From positions 62,001-126,000 of the forward strand of contig CAJTAT010000004.1 in NCBI GenBank assembly GCA_910574475.1: 64,000 nucleotides of DNA, written 5' to 3'. The translations under genes were made by a program, and so were the position numbers. The notes under the pieces are model-generated. The model was given only the letters and a program-made list of their open reading frames with translations, made no database searches and had not been told where the DNA came from. The stretch comes from Clostridia bacterium. Lineage in GTDB: Bacteria > Bacillota > Clostridia > Lachnospirales > Lachnospiraceae. This document shows positions 15,623 through 24,425 of the stretch, piece by piece; the first letter of the stretch is position 1; every line of letters starts with the position of its first letter.

Positions 15623-16582
15623 TTATTTTAATAATTCAAGTATTTCTTCTTTTTTGGGCATAACTCGCAGCGCACCTTTACGGGTGGTAATGATAGATGC
15701 TGCGGCATTGGCAAAAGTCAACATTTCCTTTAAATTCTCCTCTGTCAATGCTTCCAGACCATGATCCAGAATGTAATTCAGCATACTTGCACAGAAGGTA
15801 TCGCCTGCTCCTGTAGTCTCTATAGTATGCTCCTGAACAAAGCCAGCCTGAGCCACAATGAGATCCTTGTAGTAAGCCCTGCTTCCCTCTTTTCCCATAG
15901 TAATGCAAATCAGAGGAATATCATACCTCTCGCGCACTGCCTTCACACCCTGATCAAGATCCGTTTCTCCAGTGATAAATGTAAGCTCCTCCTCAGACAT
16001 CTTTACAGCTGAACATTTAGACAGTCCAAACCAAATCTGTTCCTTAGCATCCTCCATGGAGTCCCACAGGGGCGGCCGCAGATTGGGATCAAACGTCACC
16101 ATCACATTGTGCTTTGCAGCTAGCTCTATGGCATACTTTGTAGCCCCCCTGGCCGGTTCATCCGTCAAAGACAAGGTTCCAAAGTGAAAAATACGGCTCT
16201 TTGCAATCTGTTCCTCCTGAACTTCTGAAGTCTCCAGCATCATATCCGCTCCCGGTTTCCGGTAGAAGGAAAAGTCACGATCCCCATCTTCGAAGGTATG
16301 TACAAATGCTAATGTAGTATGTACAACCTTGTCCAGAAGAAGGTTCTCTGTGCCAATCTTCAGCTCATCCAAGGTAGCCTTCAGTGTCCTTCCAAACTGG
16401 TCTTCTCCCACCTTACCAATAAAATTCGTTTTTTTGCCAAGATTATTCAGCATTGCCAGCACATTACAGGGCGCTCCGCCGGGATTTGCTTCAAACAATG
16501 GATTTCCCTGACCGCTAACCCCATTTTCTGTAAAATCTATCAACAGCTCACCCAACGCTGTCACATCATATACTTTTTCCAT
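15623..16582 (-). CDS. scrK: Fructokinase (PfkB family)
   Basis: A 319-residue PfkB-family kinase that most resembles bacterial fructokinases: VTALGELLIDFTENG at the N terminus, then NPGGAPCNVLAMLNNLG (first signature), FIGKVGEDQFG, and TTGAGDTFCASMLNY (second signature with the catalytic Asp). It should make fructose 6-phosphate in the cytosol. The start chosen is ATG 16582 (MEKVYDVTALGE); the longer GTG frame would encode the AAGGAGG ribosome site as protein. No sucrose or fructose transporter is adjacent. It sits upstream of argS as the first gene of a two-gene unit and is divergent from exoA. Confidence 0.87.
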   Translation of the reverse strand: MEKVYDVTALGELLIDFTENGVSGQGNPLFEANPGGAPCNVLAMLNNLGKKTNFIGKVGEDQFGRTLKATLDELKIGTENLLLDKVVHTTLAFVHTFEDGDRDFSFYRKPGADMMLETSEVQEEQIAKSRIFHFGTLSLTDEPARGATKYAIELAAKHNVMVTFDPNLRPPLWDSMEDAKEQIWFGLSKCSAVKMSEEELTFITGETDLDQGVKAVRERYDIPLICITMGKEGSRAYYKDLIVAQAGFVQEHTIETTGAGDTFCASMLNYILDHGLEALTEENLKEMLTFANAAASIITTRKGALRVMPKKEEILELLK

Positions 16583-16681
16583 ATTCCTGACCCTTCCTCC
16601 TTTACTTTTTATTCCCACGATAATATAATCATTATATGTAAAATATAAGGAAAAATCAAACCTTTTGTTTTGGAGGAACGT

Positions 16682-17443
16682 ATGAAACTTATTTCCTGGA
16701 ATGTCAACGGATTAAGAGCCTGTGTGGGCAAAAATTTTATAGAGGATTTTAAGAAATTAGACGCAGATATTTTCTGTATTCAGGAGACAAAGCTGCAGGA
16801 AGGCCAGATTGAACTTGATCTGCCTGGGTACTTTCAGTATTGGAATTACGCAGACAAAAAAGGGTACAGCGGCACAGCTATTTTCACAAAAAAGGAACCT
16901 CTATCTGTCTCCTATGGAATTGGTGTGGAAGAACACGACCATGAAGGCCGTGTAATCACCCTGGAATTTCCCGACTTTTATCTGGTCACAGTGTATACCC
17001 CCAATTCTCAGGATGGCCTGGCAAGGCTATCTTACCGAATGAAATGGGAGGATGATTTCCTCAGCTATATCAAAAGCCTGGATGAGAAGAAGCCCGTGAT
17101 CTACTGCGGCGATCTGAATGTGGCCCACAAAGAAATTGATCTGAAAAACCCAAAAACGAACCGGAAAAATGCAGGATTCACAGATGAAGAGCGCGAAAAA
17201 ATATCTCATGTGCTGGAATCAGGCTTTCTGGATACCTTCCGTCACTTTTATCCTGACACAGAAGGCATCTATTCCTGGTGGTCTTACCGGTTTAAAGCCC
17301 GTGAAAAAAATGCCGGGTGGAGAATCGACTATTTTATTGTGTCTGAGCGAATGACGGACAGGCTCCTGGATGCGAGAATCCACACAGATATCTTCGGATC
17401 AGATCATTGCCCCATAGAGCTTCTAATGAAGTCCGACACTTAA
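16682..17443 (+). CDS. exoA: Exodeoxyribonuclease III (AP endonuclease)
   Basis: A 253-residue endonuclease/exonuclease/phosphatase-family enzyme that nicks DNA at abasic sites and trims 3' ends. Motifs: KLISWNVNGLRAC at the start, FCIQETKLQ (metal-binding Glu at about residue 34), YTPNSQ, YCGDLNVAHKEID (Asp and Asn), SWWSYR, and DHCPIELLM (catalytic His). ATG 16682 follows GGAGG; an in-frame TTG four codons earlier would overlap that site. Its end overlaps the convergent larE gene by 21 bp. It is also called xth in proteobacteria. It works in base-excision repair. Confidence 0.95.
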   Translation: MKLISWNVNGLRACVGKNFIEDFKKLDADIFCIQETKLQEGQIELDLPGYFQYWNYADKKGYSGTAIFTKKEPLSVSYGIGVEEHDHEGRVITLEFPDFYLVTVYTPNSQDGLARLSYRMKWEDDFLSYIKSLDEKKPVIYCGDLNVAHKEIDLKNPKTNRKNAGFTDEEREKISHVLESGFLDTFRHFYPDTEGIYSWWSYRFKAREKNAGWRIDYFIVSERMTDRLLDARIHTDIFGSDHCPIELLMKSDT

Positions 17444-18253
17444 CGTCTCATTCATGCTCCCCGTCCGGTATCCCTGGAGATCAACTGTCACATAAGAGAA
17501 CCCGTACTGTTTGAACCTTTTGGTAATCTTAAGGCGGGTTTCTTTTTCCGTCAATCCCTGGATTTCTTCTGGTAAGACTTCAATGCGGGCCATTGTTCCG
17601 TGTATCCGCACCCGGGCTTGAGAAAAGCCCAGATCCGCCAGAAGCTGTTCTGCCTGCTCTACCATGGAAAGCTTTTCTCTCGTAATTTTTTCCCCATACA
17701 CAAAGCGAGATGCAAGGCAGGCAAAAGACGGCTTCTCCCAGGTAGGCAATCCAAAGATTCTTGACAGCTCCCGGATCTCCTGCTTGGTAAGTCCTGCCTC
17801 CCGAAGGGGACTTTTTATCCCCAGCTCTGCGATAGCCTGAAGTCCTGGCCGATAGTCTCCCTCATCGTCCACATTGGAGCCCTCAGCCAGTACTGCCATA
17901 TGATGCTCTTGTGCAACAGCCCGAAACTGTTGAAAAAGCTCTCTTTTACACAGATAGCAGCGATTGGCAGGATTTTGGCAGAACCCTTTGATCTCCAATT
18001 CGTCGATCTCGCAGATTATCTGCTTAATCCCCTCTTTTTCACAGAAAGACTTTGCCTCCTCCAATTCACGCCCCGGAAAAAAATGAGAGCTGGCTGTCAC
18101 CGCAATGACTTGATCTCCCAATACATCATGGGCCACTTTAAGCAAAAAGGTAGAATCCACTCCGCTGGAAAAAGCGATAGCTGCCCTTTCGTAGCCTCTG
18201 ATCACTTTTTTCATTTCTTCCAGCTTTTGAAAAATCTCCTTTTTTTCATCCAT
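17423..18253 (-). CDS. larE: ATP-dependent sacrificial sulfur transferase LarE
   Basis: LarE is an ATP-pyrophosphatase that adenylates a nicotinate-derived dinucleotide and adds sulfur to it while making the nickel-pincer cofactor of lactate racemase and related enzymes. The protein has the PP-loop FSSGVDSTFLLK at about residue 28, the NRCYLCKRELF block at about residue 107, and the PSFACLASRF segment whose Cys is the sulfur donor in Lactobacillus LarE. It is 276 residues, the usual size. LarA, LarB and LarC are not in the window; it ends an operon with CotH, nicotinamidase-like and DUF815 genes. The nicotinamidase-like gene two places upstream is a suggestive but unproven link to nicotinate supply. 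Confidence 0.92.
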   Translation of the reverse strand: MDEKKEIFQKLEEMKKVIRGYERAAIAFSSGVDSTFLLKVAHDVLGDQVIAVTASSHFFPGRELEEAKSFCEKEGIKQIICEIDELEIKGFCQNPANRCYLCKRELFQQFRAVAQEHHMAVLAEGSNVDDEGDYRPGLQAIAELGIKSPLREAGLTKQEIRELSRIFGLPTWEKPSFACLASRFVYGEKITREKLSMVEQAEQLLADLGFSQARVRIHGTMARIEVLPEEIQGLTEKETRLKITKRFKQYGFSYVTVDLQGYRTGSMNETLSVGLH

Positions 18254-18280
18254 AGCTCTCCCTCTTTCTTCCCTCTTTTG

Positions 18281-20242
18281 TTATTTCCACAAAGCAATCA
18301 CAGTCATATCCCTTGTAATCACAGTCTGTTCTGTCAAAAGTTCTTCTGTCCCTTCTATCTGCCAACCCACAAACTCTTCTCCTGGACTGATCTCTTCAGG
18401 AAGGTTCACGATAGATTCTCCCTGGATGACTCCGAGATCACGGATCTCTCTTCCGTCTTCCTCCAGAAAATGGATCTGACAGACAGAGGCATCCTGAAGC
18501 CATACGCTATCAAAAAACTGTTTTCTCTCCAAAATAAACTGCTTTATGGACTGTGCTGCAGACAAGTAGTCCAGGTCACTGCCATAATCACGATATATAT
18601 AGGAAAATCTCTCCAAATCAAGCGCTGCGGAATCTCCTATCTCGGCTAGATATTCATCCGCCTTTTCACTTCCCATCTGTTCCAGATAGTTTGAAAACTT
18701 TTCCTTATATTCCTTTTTGACTGCTTCCACAAATTCTTCATGTTGATACAGATAATAAAACCATCTTGTACTATCTTCTCCGTGCAGTGTGAGAAAGCTA
18801 AGGATCCTGGGATTTTGGCTATAATCCCAGGAGCGGGCGTAAGCCTTGTCATAATCCCATACAGGTCCCCCAAATACCTTTTCACTGACGCCATTGGGAA
18901 GCTTATAGAAATAAGAGCTGCTACAGCCACCGCCTGTATTTGCAGTGATCTCCTCCACCAAATATTTGTCTGCCCAAGATTCCAGATCGATATATTCTGT
19001 AAAATGTTTCCCCGTATGAGGACTATATCCATCTTCAGACTTGATTGCAGCCTCAATGTCCCTCATAAGCCCGGCAATGTAAGCGACCTCCTCCCGTGAG
19101 GCATGCTCCGGGTTTTTCAGCACAAATCTTTCCTGCTCGTCCGTTATAAAACCACTGAATTCTTCCTCATACTTGGGCCCATAATCGTGTTCTATAAGGT
19201 ATCCTCCTGTAATATCATCTGGGTTTCTGAAAAGTTCCACCCCTTTTTGGTTTTCCTTCTCATCCTCAAAAGGATTGGCCTGATCCAGATTATCTCCGTT
19301 CAGATCCCGGTTCTGACTTTCTAAATCTGGATAATTCAGACGGTTTTCGCCAAACTGAACTTTTTCTGTCAGCAAATACATACCATGGTAACTTCCATTA
19401 AAATAAACATCAATATACTTAGACTCTGGGCTTCCCTCCATACCGGCCTGCAGGGCCATATCATAAGTCAATTTATTCCTGATATAAGAATTATCAAATA
19501 CATTACTTAGCAGGATCCAAGTGTTAGACTTGCCCATGCCCAATAAATCTGCCGCTTCCCGCAGCTTCATCTGGTATGATTTTTTGTCAAAGGTAAACGT
19601 GTGATTTCCTCTGCCTGAAATATTTTTCAGCTCATCTGAGAACAGCGTCTGCCCATCTGCGTCTACCAGTTCTGCATACCCCTTTTCTTTATAGCTTTTA
19701 TCTGCGTCCAAAAATTCCATACTGCCTGTCTGTGTGGTCACGTATAGGGTTGGAAGCTTCCCTGATTTTAAAAAGGTGATACTTTTTGTCCCCACCTCTT
19801 GTCCGCTCGCATCATAAAAATGCACAATATATGGAATTTTTTCCTCAAAAGCGCAAAGAGAGTCCTTTTTATTCGATACAGTAATCACCTCATGTTCACT
19901 CTCAAACTCCACACGGGGCGCCTGTGTCTCCACACTTATGGCTTCCAAATCCGCATAAGAAGGCAGGAACACATAACACATCGTGTCTGTGTCCCAGTTG
20001 TTTCCCTCAGAACCTGGACTATAACAGGTAGTATGCCGATTTCCCCTGTATCCAAAAGTAAGGGCTTCTTCTATTTTATCTTGCTTTAGTACTTCTAAAA
20101 ATTTTAATTTTGTAAATATTCCTGGTAAGACAATGAGCGGAAGTATTACCAAAAATATCATGCATAGACATCGAAAGAGCTTAATTTTATTCTGTGAAAT
20201 TATCATAAAGTCTACTATATAGGAAAGAAATTTAAAAAGCAA
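18281..20242 (-). CDS. cotH: CotH-family protein kinase-like protein, membrane anchored
   Basis: A 653-residue CotH-domain protein. CotH of Bacillus is an atypical protein kinase of the spore coat, and clostridial paralogues are often surface proteins. An N-terminal membrane segment (LCMIFLVILPLIVLPGIF, about residues 26-43) is followed by a beta-rich extracellular part. The CotH domain comes from about residue 200: ISGRGNHTFTFDKKSYQMKL, LLSNVFDNSYIRNKLTYDMA, YHGMYLLTEKVQ and GGPVWDYDKAYARSWDY, which holds the metal-binding Asp. The C terminus (EEFVGWQIEG and VITRDMTVIALWK) resembles an InlB-type repeat. The TTG start is uncertain, as is an ATG 12 codons later. It lies 11 bp after the nicotinamidase-like gene. 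Confidence 0.85.
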   Translation of the reverse strand: MLFKFLSYIVDFMIISQNKIKLFRCLCMIFLVILPLIVLPGIFTKLKFLEVLKQDKIEEALTFGYRGNRHTTCYSPGSEGNNWDTDTMCYVFLPSYADLEAISVETQAPRVEFESEHEVITVSNKKDSLCAFEEKIPYIVHFYDASGQEVGTKSITFLKSGKLPTLYVTTQTGSMEFLDADKSYKEKGYAELVDADGQTLFSDELKNISGRGNHTFTFDKKSYQMKLREAADLLGMGKSNTWILLSNVFDNSYIRNKLTYDMALQAGMEGSPESKYIDVYFNGSYHGMYLLTEKVQFGENRLNYPDLESQNRDLNGDNLDQANPFEDEKENQKGVELFRNPDDITGGYLIEHDYGPKYEEEFSGFITDEQERFVLKNPEHASREEVAYIAGLMRDIEAAIKSEDGYSPHTGKHFTEYIDLESWADKYLVEEITANTGGGCSSSYFYKLPNGVSEKVFGGPVWDYDKAYARSWDYSQNPRILSFLTLHGEDSTRWFYYLYQHEEFVEAVKKEYKEKFSNYLEQMGSEKADEYLAEIGDSAALDLERFSYIYRDYGSDLDYLSAAQSIKQFILERKQFFDSVWLQDASVCQIHFLEEDGREIRDLGVIQGESIVNLPEEISPGEEFVGWQIEGTEELLTEQTVITRDMTVIALWK

Positions 20243-20253
20243 GGGGGTTCTTC

Positions 20254-20778
20254 CTACTTAATTGCAATCTGGCACATCTTCATAGCCTTCAAAGCATTTT
20301 CATGACTCTCCGGTGTAACTCCTCCACAGCAGGAAGCATTGACACTGACAGGAAGCTCTGGAAAGAAAGCTTTTAAAAGCATAGCATTGGAAATGACACA
20401 AATATCAGTACACAGGCCAACGAGCTCTACAGATGCAAGCCCCTCTGGATAGTGTTCTTCCAGGTAGCCCGGCAGTTCCTTAGAGCCAAATGTAAGTTTG
20501 TCTAGAACAACTGCAGATTTTTCCTGACGAAGCTTATCCAGATCTGCCTGAATCTCCCATCCCTTTGTCCCTTTGATACAGTGAGGAACAGGAAGATTTT
20601 TGCCTTCCTGAGTGTTCATATACTCTTCAAAATGTGTATCTCTGGTATAGAGAACATCCCCGTCGAATTCCTGAACACGTTTGATAACAGCGGGTACAAT
20701 TGCCTGAGCTTCTTTTGTGCCCAGAGCGCCGTCAATAAAATCATTTTGCATATCTATCACAAGTAATAAAGATTTCAT
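20254..20778 (-). CDS. Cysteine hydrolase, nicotinamidase/isochorismatase family
   Basis: A 174-residue alpha/beta hydrolase of the isochorismatase superfamily, probably a nicotinamidase that makes nicotinate and ammonia for NAD salvage. The catalytic triad is visible: Asp in LLLVIDMQNDFIDG near residue 9, Lys in the VLDKLTFGS region at about residue 95, and Cys in GLCTDICVISNAMLL at about residue 128. The TRDTHFEEY segment matches the Asp and His metal ligands of nicotinamidases. It has an excellent ribosome site (AGGAGGAG) and lies 25 bp after the DUF815 gene. Placing it with larE, whose cofactor derives from nicotinate adenine dinucleotide, is notable. Confidence 0.85.
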   Translation of the reverse strand: MKSLLLVIDMQNDFIDGALGTKEAQAIVPAVIKRVQEFDGDVLYTRDTHFEEYMNTQEGKNLPVPHCIKGTKGWEIQADLDKLRQEKSAVVLDKLTFGSKELPGYLEEHYPEGLASVELVGLCTDICVISNAMLLKAFFPELPVSVNASCCGGVTPESHENALKAMKMCQIAIK

Positions 20779-20803
20779 GATAAACTCCTCCTAATTGCAA
20801 GTT

Positions 20804-22114
20804 TTAAGTATCGATTCTGCCTGCCAGGTAGTTGATGAATTGCTGGGCGGTCCGACCGGAGATGCCCCCGTGGCTTAATTCCCACTTGTTGGCCTCTGCC
20901 CGGAGCTCTTGCTGAGAAAGGGTGATTTCCGGGTAGCGCTTTGCCAGCTCTTCCACGATCTGGAAGTACTCTTTCTGGGAAGGCTTGGAATAGCTAATGG
21001 TTACGCCAAATCGGGCTACAAGAGACAGCTTTTCCTGCATAGTGTCTGAGCGGTGCATGCCGTTGTCCTGCTCTACATCGCTTCTGTCCCCCCAGGTCTC
21101 CCGAATAATGTGACGGCGGTTGGAGGTCGCATAAATGAGTACATTGTCTGGCTTTGTCTCCATACCTCCCTCTATCACAGCTTTCAAATACTTATATTCA
21201 ATCTCAAATTCCTCAAAGGACAGATCGTCCATGTAAATCACGAAACGATAGTTGCGATTCTTAATCTGGGAGATAATTGCAGACAGATCCTGAAACTGAT
21301 GCTTGTATATCTCAATCATCCGAAGGCCCTGATCGTAGTATTCGTTCAGAATGGCCTTAATGCTGGTAGACTTTCCTGTGCCACTGTCGCCGAACAGCAG
21401 CACGTTATTGGCTGGCAATCCCTTGACAAAGGCTTCTGTATTGTCAATCAGCTTCTTTTTCTGAAGCTCATAGCCCACCAAATCCTTCAGCATCACTTTT
21501 TCCGTATTATTGATGGGAAGAAATTCTACTCCATCGGGAAGGCTTTTGATGCGAAATGCCTTGTTCAGCCCAAACATTCCTACCCCATAGGCCTTATAAA
21601 AATCGGTGATAATCCGAAATATCTCATCCTCATCCCCGGCCTTTTCGATCTGCTCGCTGACCGCCTGGACTTTTTCGCTGACATTTTTATTGTACATTCT
21701 CTCTTTTTTCCCAATAGCTTTATAATGGCAGATCGTAGAGAAGCAGTCGATGTCCAATTTCTTTTCAATGGGTGTAAAGTCAAAATCAAATAGCTTTTTA
21801 AATATTCGGAAGTCTCCTTTGGCAAAATGATTCACACTTCCGTCGTTGGCCCCCACCTTTTCACTTGTCATGCTGAAGGAATTCTCATTGGTCAGCAAGA
21901 TAAAGGTCAGATAATTGTGCCACAGGTTTTTATCAAACCCATATAAAGTGGACAGATCCAAAAGGGCCTTCATCTGTTCATAAATACGTGTTGTCAGTTC
22001 TTCTCTCGTACTCTCTCCCATATCAAAATCCCTGAAAATGCCGGAGAGCTTCAGCAAAATGCTATCCTCTCCCAAGTCCCGGTATAATACCAGCTTTGCT
22101 ACTTCTTGATACAT
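20804..22114 (-). CDS. DUF815-family AAA+ ATPase
   Basis: A 436-residue P-loop ATPase of the DUF815 family, whose function is unknown. The N-terminal half (about residues 1-190) is helical with no named motif. The ATPase core follows: [19 protein letters not shown], Walker A in [19 protein letters not shown] at about residue 240, the Walker B-like [12 protein letters not shown] near residue 288, ATSNRRHI (sensor 1), and the C-terminal lid with [19 protein letters not shown]. It is the first gene of the four-gene operon ending with larE. A promoter TTGTAG-N17-TATGAT and an AAGGAG site precede it. DUF815 proteins often act alone in Clostridia; no partner can be named. Confidence 0.88.
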   Translation of the reverse strand: MYQEVAKLVLYRDLGEDSILLKLSGIFRDFDMGESTREELTTRIYEQMKALLDLSTLYGFDKNLWHNYLTFILLTNENSFSMTSEKVGANDGSVNHFAKGDFRIFKKLFDFDFTPIEKKLDIDCFSTICHYKAIGKKERMYNKNVSEKVQAVSEQIEKAGDEDEIFRIITDFYKAYGVGMFGLNKAFRIKSLPDGVEFLPINNTEKVMLKDLVGYELQKKKLIDNTEAFVKGLPANNVLLFGDSGTGKSTSIKAILNEYYDQGLRMIEIYKHQFQDLSAIISQIKNRNYRFVIYMDDLSFEEFEIEYKYLKAVIEGGMETKPDNVLIYATSNRRHIIRETWGDRSDVEQDNGMHRSDTMQEKLSLVARFGVTISYSKPSQKEYFQIVEELAKRYPEITLSQQELRAEANKWELSHGGISGRTAQQFINYLAGRIDT

Positions 22115-22162
22115 ATCTCAAACTCCTTTACTTTCTGGCTAAATACATATTTTATTTCATAT

Positions 22163-22191
22163 ATCATACCACTCATTAAAAATTTCTACAA
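22163..22191 (-). promoter_or_regulatory. Promoter of the DUF815-larE operon
   Basis: Reading leftward: TTGTAG (22191-22186), a 17-nt spacer and TATGAT (22168-22163), about 50 bp before the ATG of the DUF815 gene. Confidence 0.6.
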
Positions 22192-22248
22192 GTTGGTTCC
22201 CTCATCCCATTTCGTTTCTTAAGAAATTCTGAATTTTCCATATCCCTA

Positions 22249-22296
22249 TTGACATTTTCATCAAAACACCCTATTGTATTATTAAAGTAATACAAT
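22249..22296 (+). promoter_or_regulatory. Promoter and GntR (YtrA-type) operator
   Basis: TTGACA (22249-22254), a 17-nt spacer and TATTGT (22272-22277) form the promoter. Over the -10 lies a perfect inverted repeat: ATTGTATTA (22273-22281) and TAATACAAT (22288-22296) separated by 6 nt. Position and symmetry fit autorepression by the GntR protein encoded next, as known for YtrA-family regulators. Confidence 0.8.
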
Positions 22297-22444
22297 GATA
22301 CACGCCCAGGAAATGGGCAACAGTCTATATACCTCCTTATAGGAGGGTTCAGGGAAGAGTAAAACAATACCTTTTTACCCCCCCCCTAGAAAAAAATGGA
22401 CTTTTTACAAAAGCACAAGATGAGCCAAGGAAAGGAGCGATTAT

Positions 22445-22813
22445 ATGGCCTGGATACTTGATGATTCCCGTCCCATCTATCTTCAGATTGTGGACCTCAT
22501 CAAAACAAATATTATAGCCGGTGTCTACCACCCAGGTGATAAACTGCCTTCCGTAAGAGATTTGGCTATGGAGGCATCCGTAAACCCAAATACCATGCAG
22601 AAGGCATTGACAGAACTGGAAAGGAGTGGACTGGTCTACACCCAGCGCACCAGCGGAAGATTTATAACGGAGGATGTTGTGAAGATGACAGAGATTAAAG
22701 AACAACTTGCAAGAGAACAAATCCAACTATTCTTAAAAAACATGGAGCAGCTAGGTTTTACGAAAGAAGAAATCCGACGACTTCTACAGAGAGAATTGAA
22801 GGAGGATAAGTAA
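22445..22813 (+). CDS. GntR-family regulator, YtrA subfamily
   Basis: A 122-residue repressor with an N-terminal winged helix (residues about 10-75): PIYLQIVDLIKTNIIAGVYH, GDKLPSVRDLAMEASVNPNT and QKALTELERSGLVYTQRTSG, the standard GntR pattern. The C-terminal part is a short helical dimer domain of about 45 residues (IKEQLAREQIQLFLKNMEQL) rather than a large ligand domain, which defines the YtrA group. Such regulators sit in front of ABC transporters and respond to antimicrobial stress in several Firmicutes. Here it overlaps the ATPase start by one base (TAATG), and its predicted operator is in its own promoter. The inducer is unknown. Confidence 0.93.
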   Translation: MAWILDDSRPIYLQIVDLIKTNIIAGVYHPGDKLPSVRDLAMEASVNPNTMQKALTELERSGLVYTQRTSGRFITEDVVKMTEIKEQLAREQIQLFLKNMEQLGFTKEEIRRLLQRELKEDK

Positions 22814-23511
22814 TGGAACAGCTTCTTAAATGCGAAAATCTGACAAAGCGCTATGGTTACAAAACAGCGCTTGACAGTATTAATCTAAACATTGACCGGG
22901 GGCGCATTATCGGTCTTCTGGGTCCAAATGGAAGCGGGAAAACCACCCTGATCAAATTGATCAACGGCTTGTTATCTCCCTCAGAGGGAGCTCTCACCAT
23001 CAACGGTTTTGAGCCTGGACCTGAGACGAAAAAAATAGTCTCCTATCTGCCAGAGCGAACCTATTTCAACAGTTGGATGAAAGTAACAGATATTCTTGAT
23101 TTTTTCTGTGATTTCTATGCTGACTTTGACCGGAACAGAGCCATGGAGATGCTGCACCGCCTGAATATCAACGAGCAGGATCGTTTAAGCTCTATGTCCA
23201 AGGGAACAAAAGAAAAGGTTCAGCTTATTATGGTGATGAGCCGGAACGCCGATCTCTACTGCCTGGATGAGCCTATCGGCGGTGTGGATCCGGCAGCCCG
23301 GGACTATATTTTACAGACGATTATCACAAATTATAATGAAAATGCGTCCGTTTTGATCTCCACCCATCTGATTTCTGATATTGAAAATGTGCTGGACGAT
23401 GTTATTTTTATTCAAAACGGTCATATCCGCCTGGCCGCCTCTGTGGATGAGATACGGGAACAGGAGGGTAAGTCTGTAGACGCACTGTTCAGGGAGGTGT
23501 TCAAATGTTAG
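22813..23511 (+). CDS. ABC transporter ATP-binding protein (YtrB/CcmA type)
   Basis: A 232-residue ATPase with Walker A GLLGPNGSGKTTLIKLING at about residue 34, the ABC signature in the degenerate form LSSMSKGTKEKVQLIM near residue 132, Walker B ADLYCLDEPIGGVDP, and the switch His in VLISTHLISDIE. Its partner permease begins inside its last codons (7-bp overlap). With the YtrA-type repressor in front, the unit resembles the Ytr family of exporters or stress-response ABC systems. Such systems respond to cell-wall-active compounds in Bacillus, but the substrate here is unknown. Confidence 0.92.
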   Translation: MEQLLKCENLTKRYGYKTALDSINLNIDRGRIIGLLGPNGSGKTTLIKLINGLLSPSEGALTINGFEPGPETKKIVSYLPERTYFNSWMKVTDILDFFCDFYADFDRNRAMEMLHRLNINEQDRLSSMSKGTKEKVQLIMVMSRNADLYCLDEPIGGVDPAARDYILQTIITNYNENASVLISTHLISDIENVLDDVIFIQNGHIRLAASVDEIREQEGKSVDALFREVFKC

Positions 23512-24347
23512 GAAAACTCATAAAGCATGAATTTAAGGCAGTCAACCGCCTAATGATTCCTATTCATCTGGGACTGATTCTGATTACCATTGTGGGACGC
23601 TTTTATGTACAGTTTGCTATGAGAAGCCCTATGTTTCACGGTTACAGCTACAATGTGTGGGAAGGTATCATCAATTTTACATTGATTTCCTTCTATGTTG
23701 TTGCCCTTCTTGCAATACTCATTGTCACCGAACTGTACCTGATGATTCTACGCCCGCGGAAAAATTTCTTTACAGATGAGGGCTATTTGACACACACCTT
23801 GCCGGTCTCCGCGACTGAGCATATTTTCAGTAAACTCATCGTAGCCCTGGTTTGGACCACCGTTGATGGTATTTTGATTGTACTCTCTGTTCTTACCATG
23901 TTCATTAATATGGATTTCCTAAGACATTTCGGGGAAATATGGTCGGAGCTTATAACTTCTTTCCCAGACGTATTTGGAGTGCCTGCCGGTGTAGGTCTCC
24001 CCGTCTTCCTTATCATGGGGCTGTTAAGCTCCACGAGTAGCATTTTGATTATCTATATGTGTATGGCTATCGGGCACAGCTTCAACAGCCACCGCATTCT
24101 GGCTTCTGTGGGTGTCTATGTGGGAATAGAGATTGTTTCCAGCCTGATCTCTTCTATTTTCACAGCATTGATTGGCGTCAGTACGATTGGAAAATCCACT
24201 CTGTTCATGGTGTCTTATGCTTCGACAGGCATGTACAACTACTTCTGGCCCTCCTTCTGGTTCAGTTCCATCGTCTCTGTGGCCATGGGTGTGGGAGCCT
24301 TCCTTATCACCAACCACTTTATGACCAAGCGTTTGAACCTGGAATAA
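23505..24347 (+). CDS. ABC transporter permease (ABC-2-like)
   Basis: A 280-residue membrane protein with about six segments, including LMIPIHLGLILITIVGRFYV, FYVVALLAILIVTELYLMIL and a last one near VAMGVGAFLITNHFM. It has no signal peptide or extracellular domain. The LRPRKNFFTDEGYLTHTLPV stretch after the second segment is typical of permeases paired with YtrA-controlled ATPases in Clostridia. It overlaps the ATPase gene by 7 bp, giving a tight three-gene operon that closes with a strong terminator. Direction of transport is not certain; export or mechanosensing of envelope stress is the usual guess. Confidence 0.85.
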   Translation: MLGKLIKHEFKAVNRLMIPIHLGLILITIVGRFYVQFAMRSPMFHGYSYNVWEGIINFTLISFYVVALLAILIVTELYLMILRPRKNFFTDEGYLTHTLPVSATEHIFSKLIVALVWTTVDGILIVLSVLTMFINMDFLRHFGEIWSELITSFPDVFGVPAGVGLPVFLIMGLLSSTSSILIIYMCMAIGHSFNSHRILASVGVYVGIEIVSSLISSIFTALIGVSTIGKSTLFMVSYASTGMYNYFWPSFWFSSIVSVAMGVGAFLITNHFMTKRLNLE

Positions 24348-24365
24348 TGCCCTGCAAAATGAAAT

Positions 24366-24424
24366 CAAATCCCCCACAACATGCACAGCCGTTGTAGGCT
24401 AAATTGTATGTTGTGGGGGATTTA
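24366..24424. terminator. Bidirectional terminator after the ABC operon
   Basis: ATCCCCCACAACAT and ATGTTGTGGGGGAT form a 14-bp stem with an imperfect inner part; T-rich flanks on both strands serve the permease gene (plus) and the lipoprotein gene (minus). Confidence 0.88.
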
Positions 24425-24425
24425 T

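Larger units (their letters stand above)
22115..22444. other. Divergent control region between the DUF815 operon and the GntR operon
   Basis: This 330-bp stretch holds no convincing gene. It contains the DUF815 promoter (22163-22191, minus strand), the GntR-operon promoter with its palindromic operator (22249-22296), a short hairpin CCTCC-TTATA-GGAGG near 22332-22347, a run of nine C bases near 22379, and the GntR ribosome site AAAGGAG. A 63-codon minus-strand frame crosses both promoters and is rejected. Confidence 0.8.

Noticed and set aside
13837-16582. T-box leader for argS
   Set aside because: No T-box motif or specifier loop is visible; argS follows scrK by only 19 bp.
21053-21793. 246-codon plus-strand open frame
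   Set aside because: Antisense to the DUF815 gene, which has a complete ATPase; no supporting signal.
22176-22367. 63-codon minus-strand open frame
   Set aside because: It runs through two promoters and a palindromic operator and has no ribosome site.
24059-24397. 112-codon plus-strand open frame
   Set aside because: Out of frame inside the permease gene and ending in its terminator.
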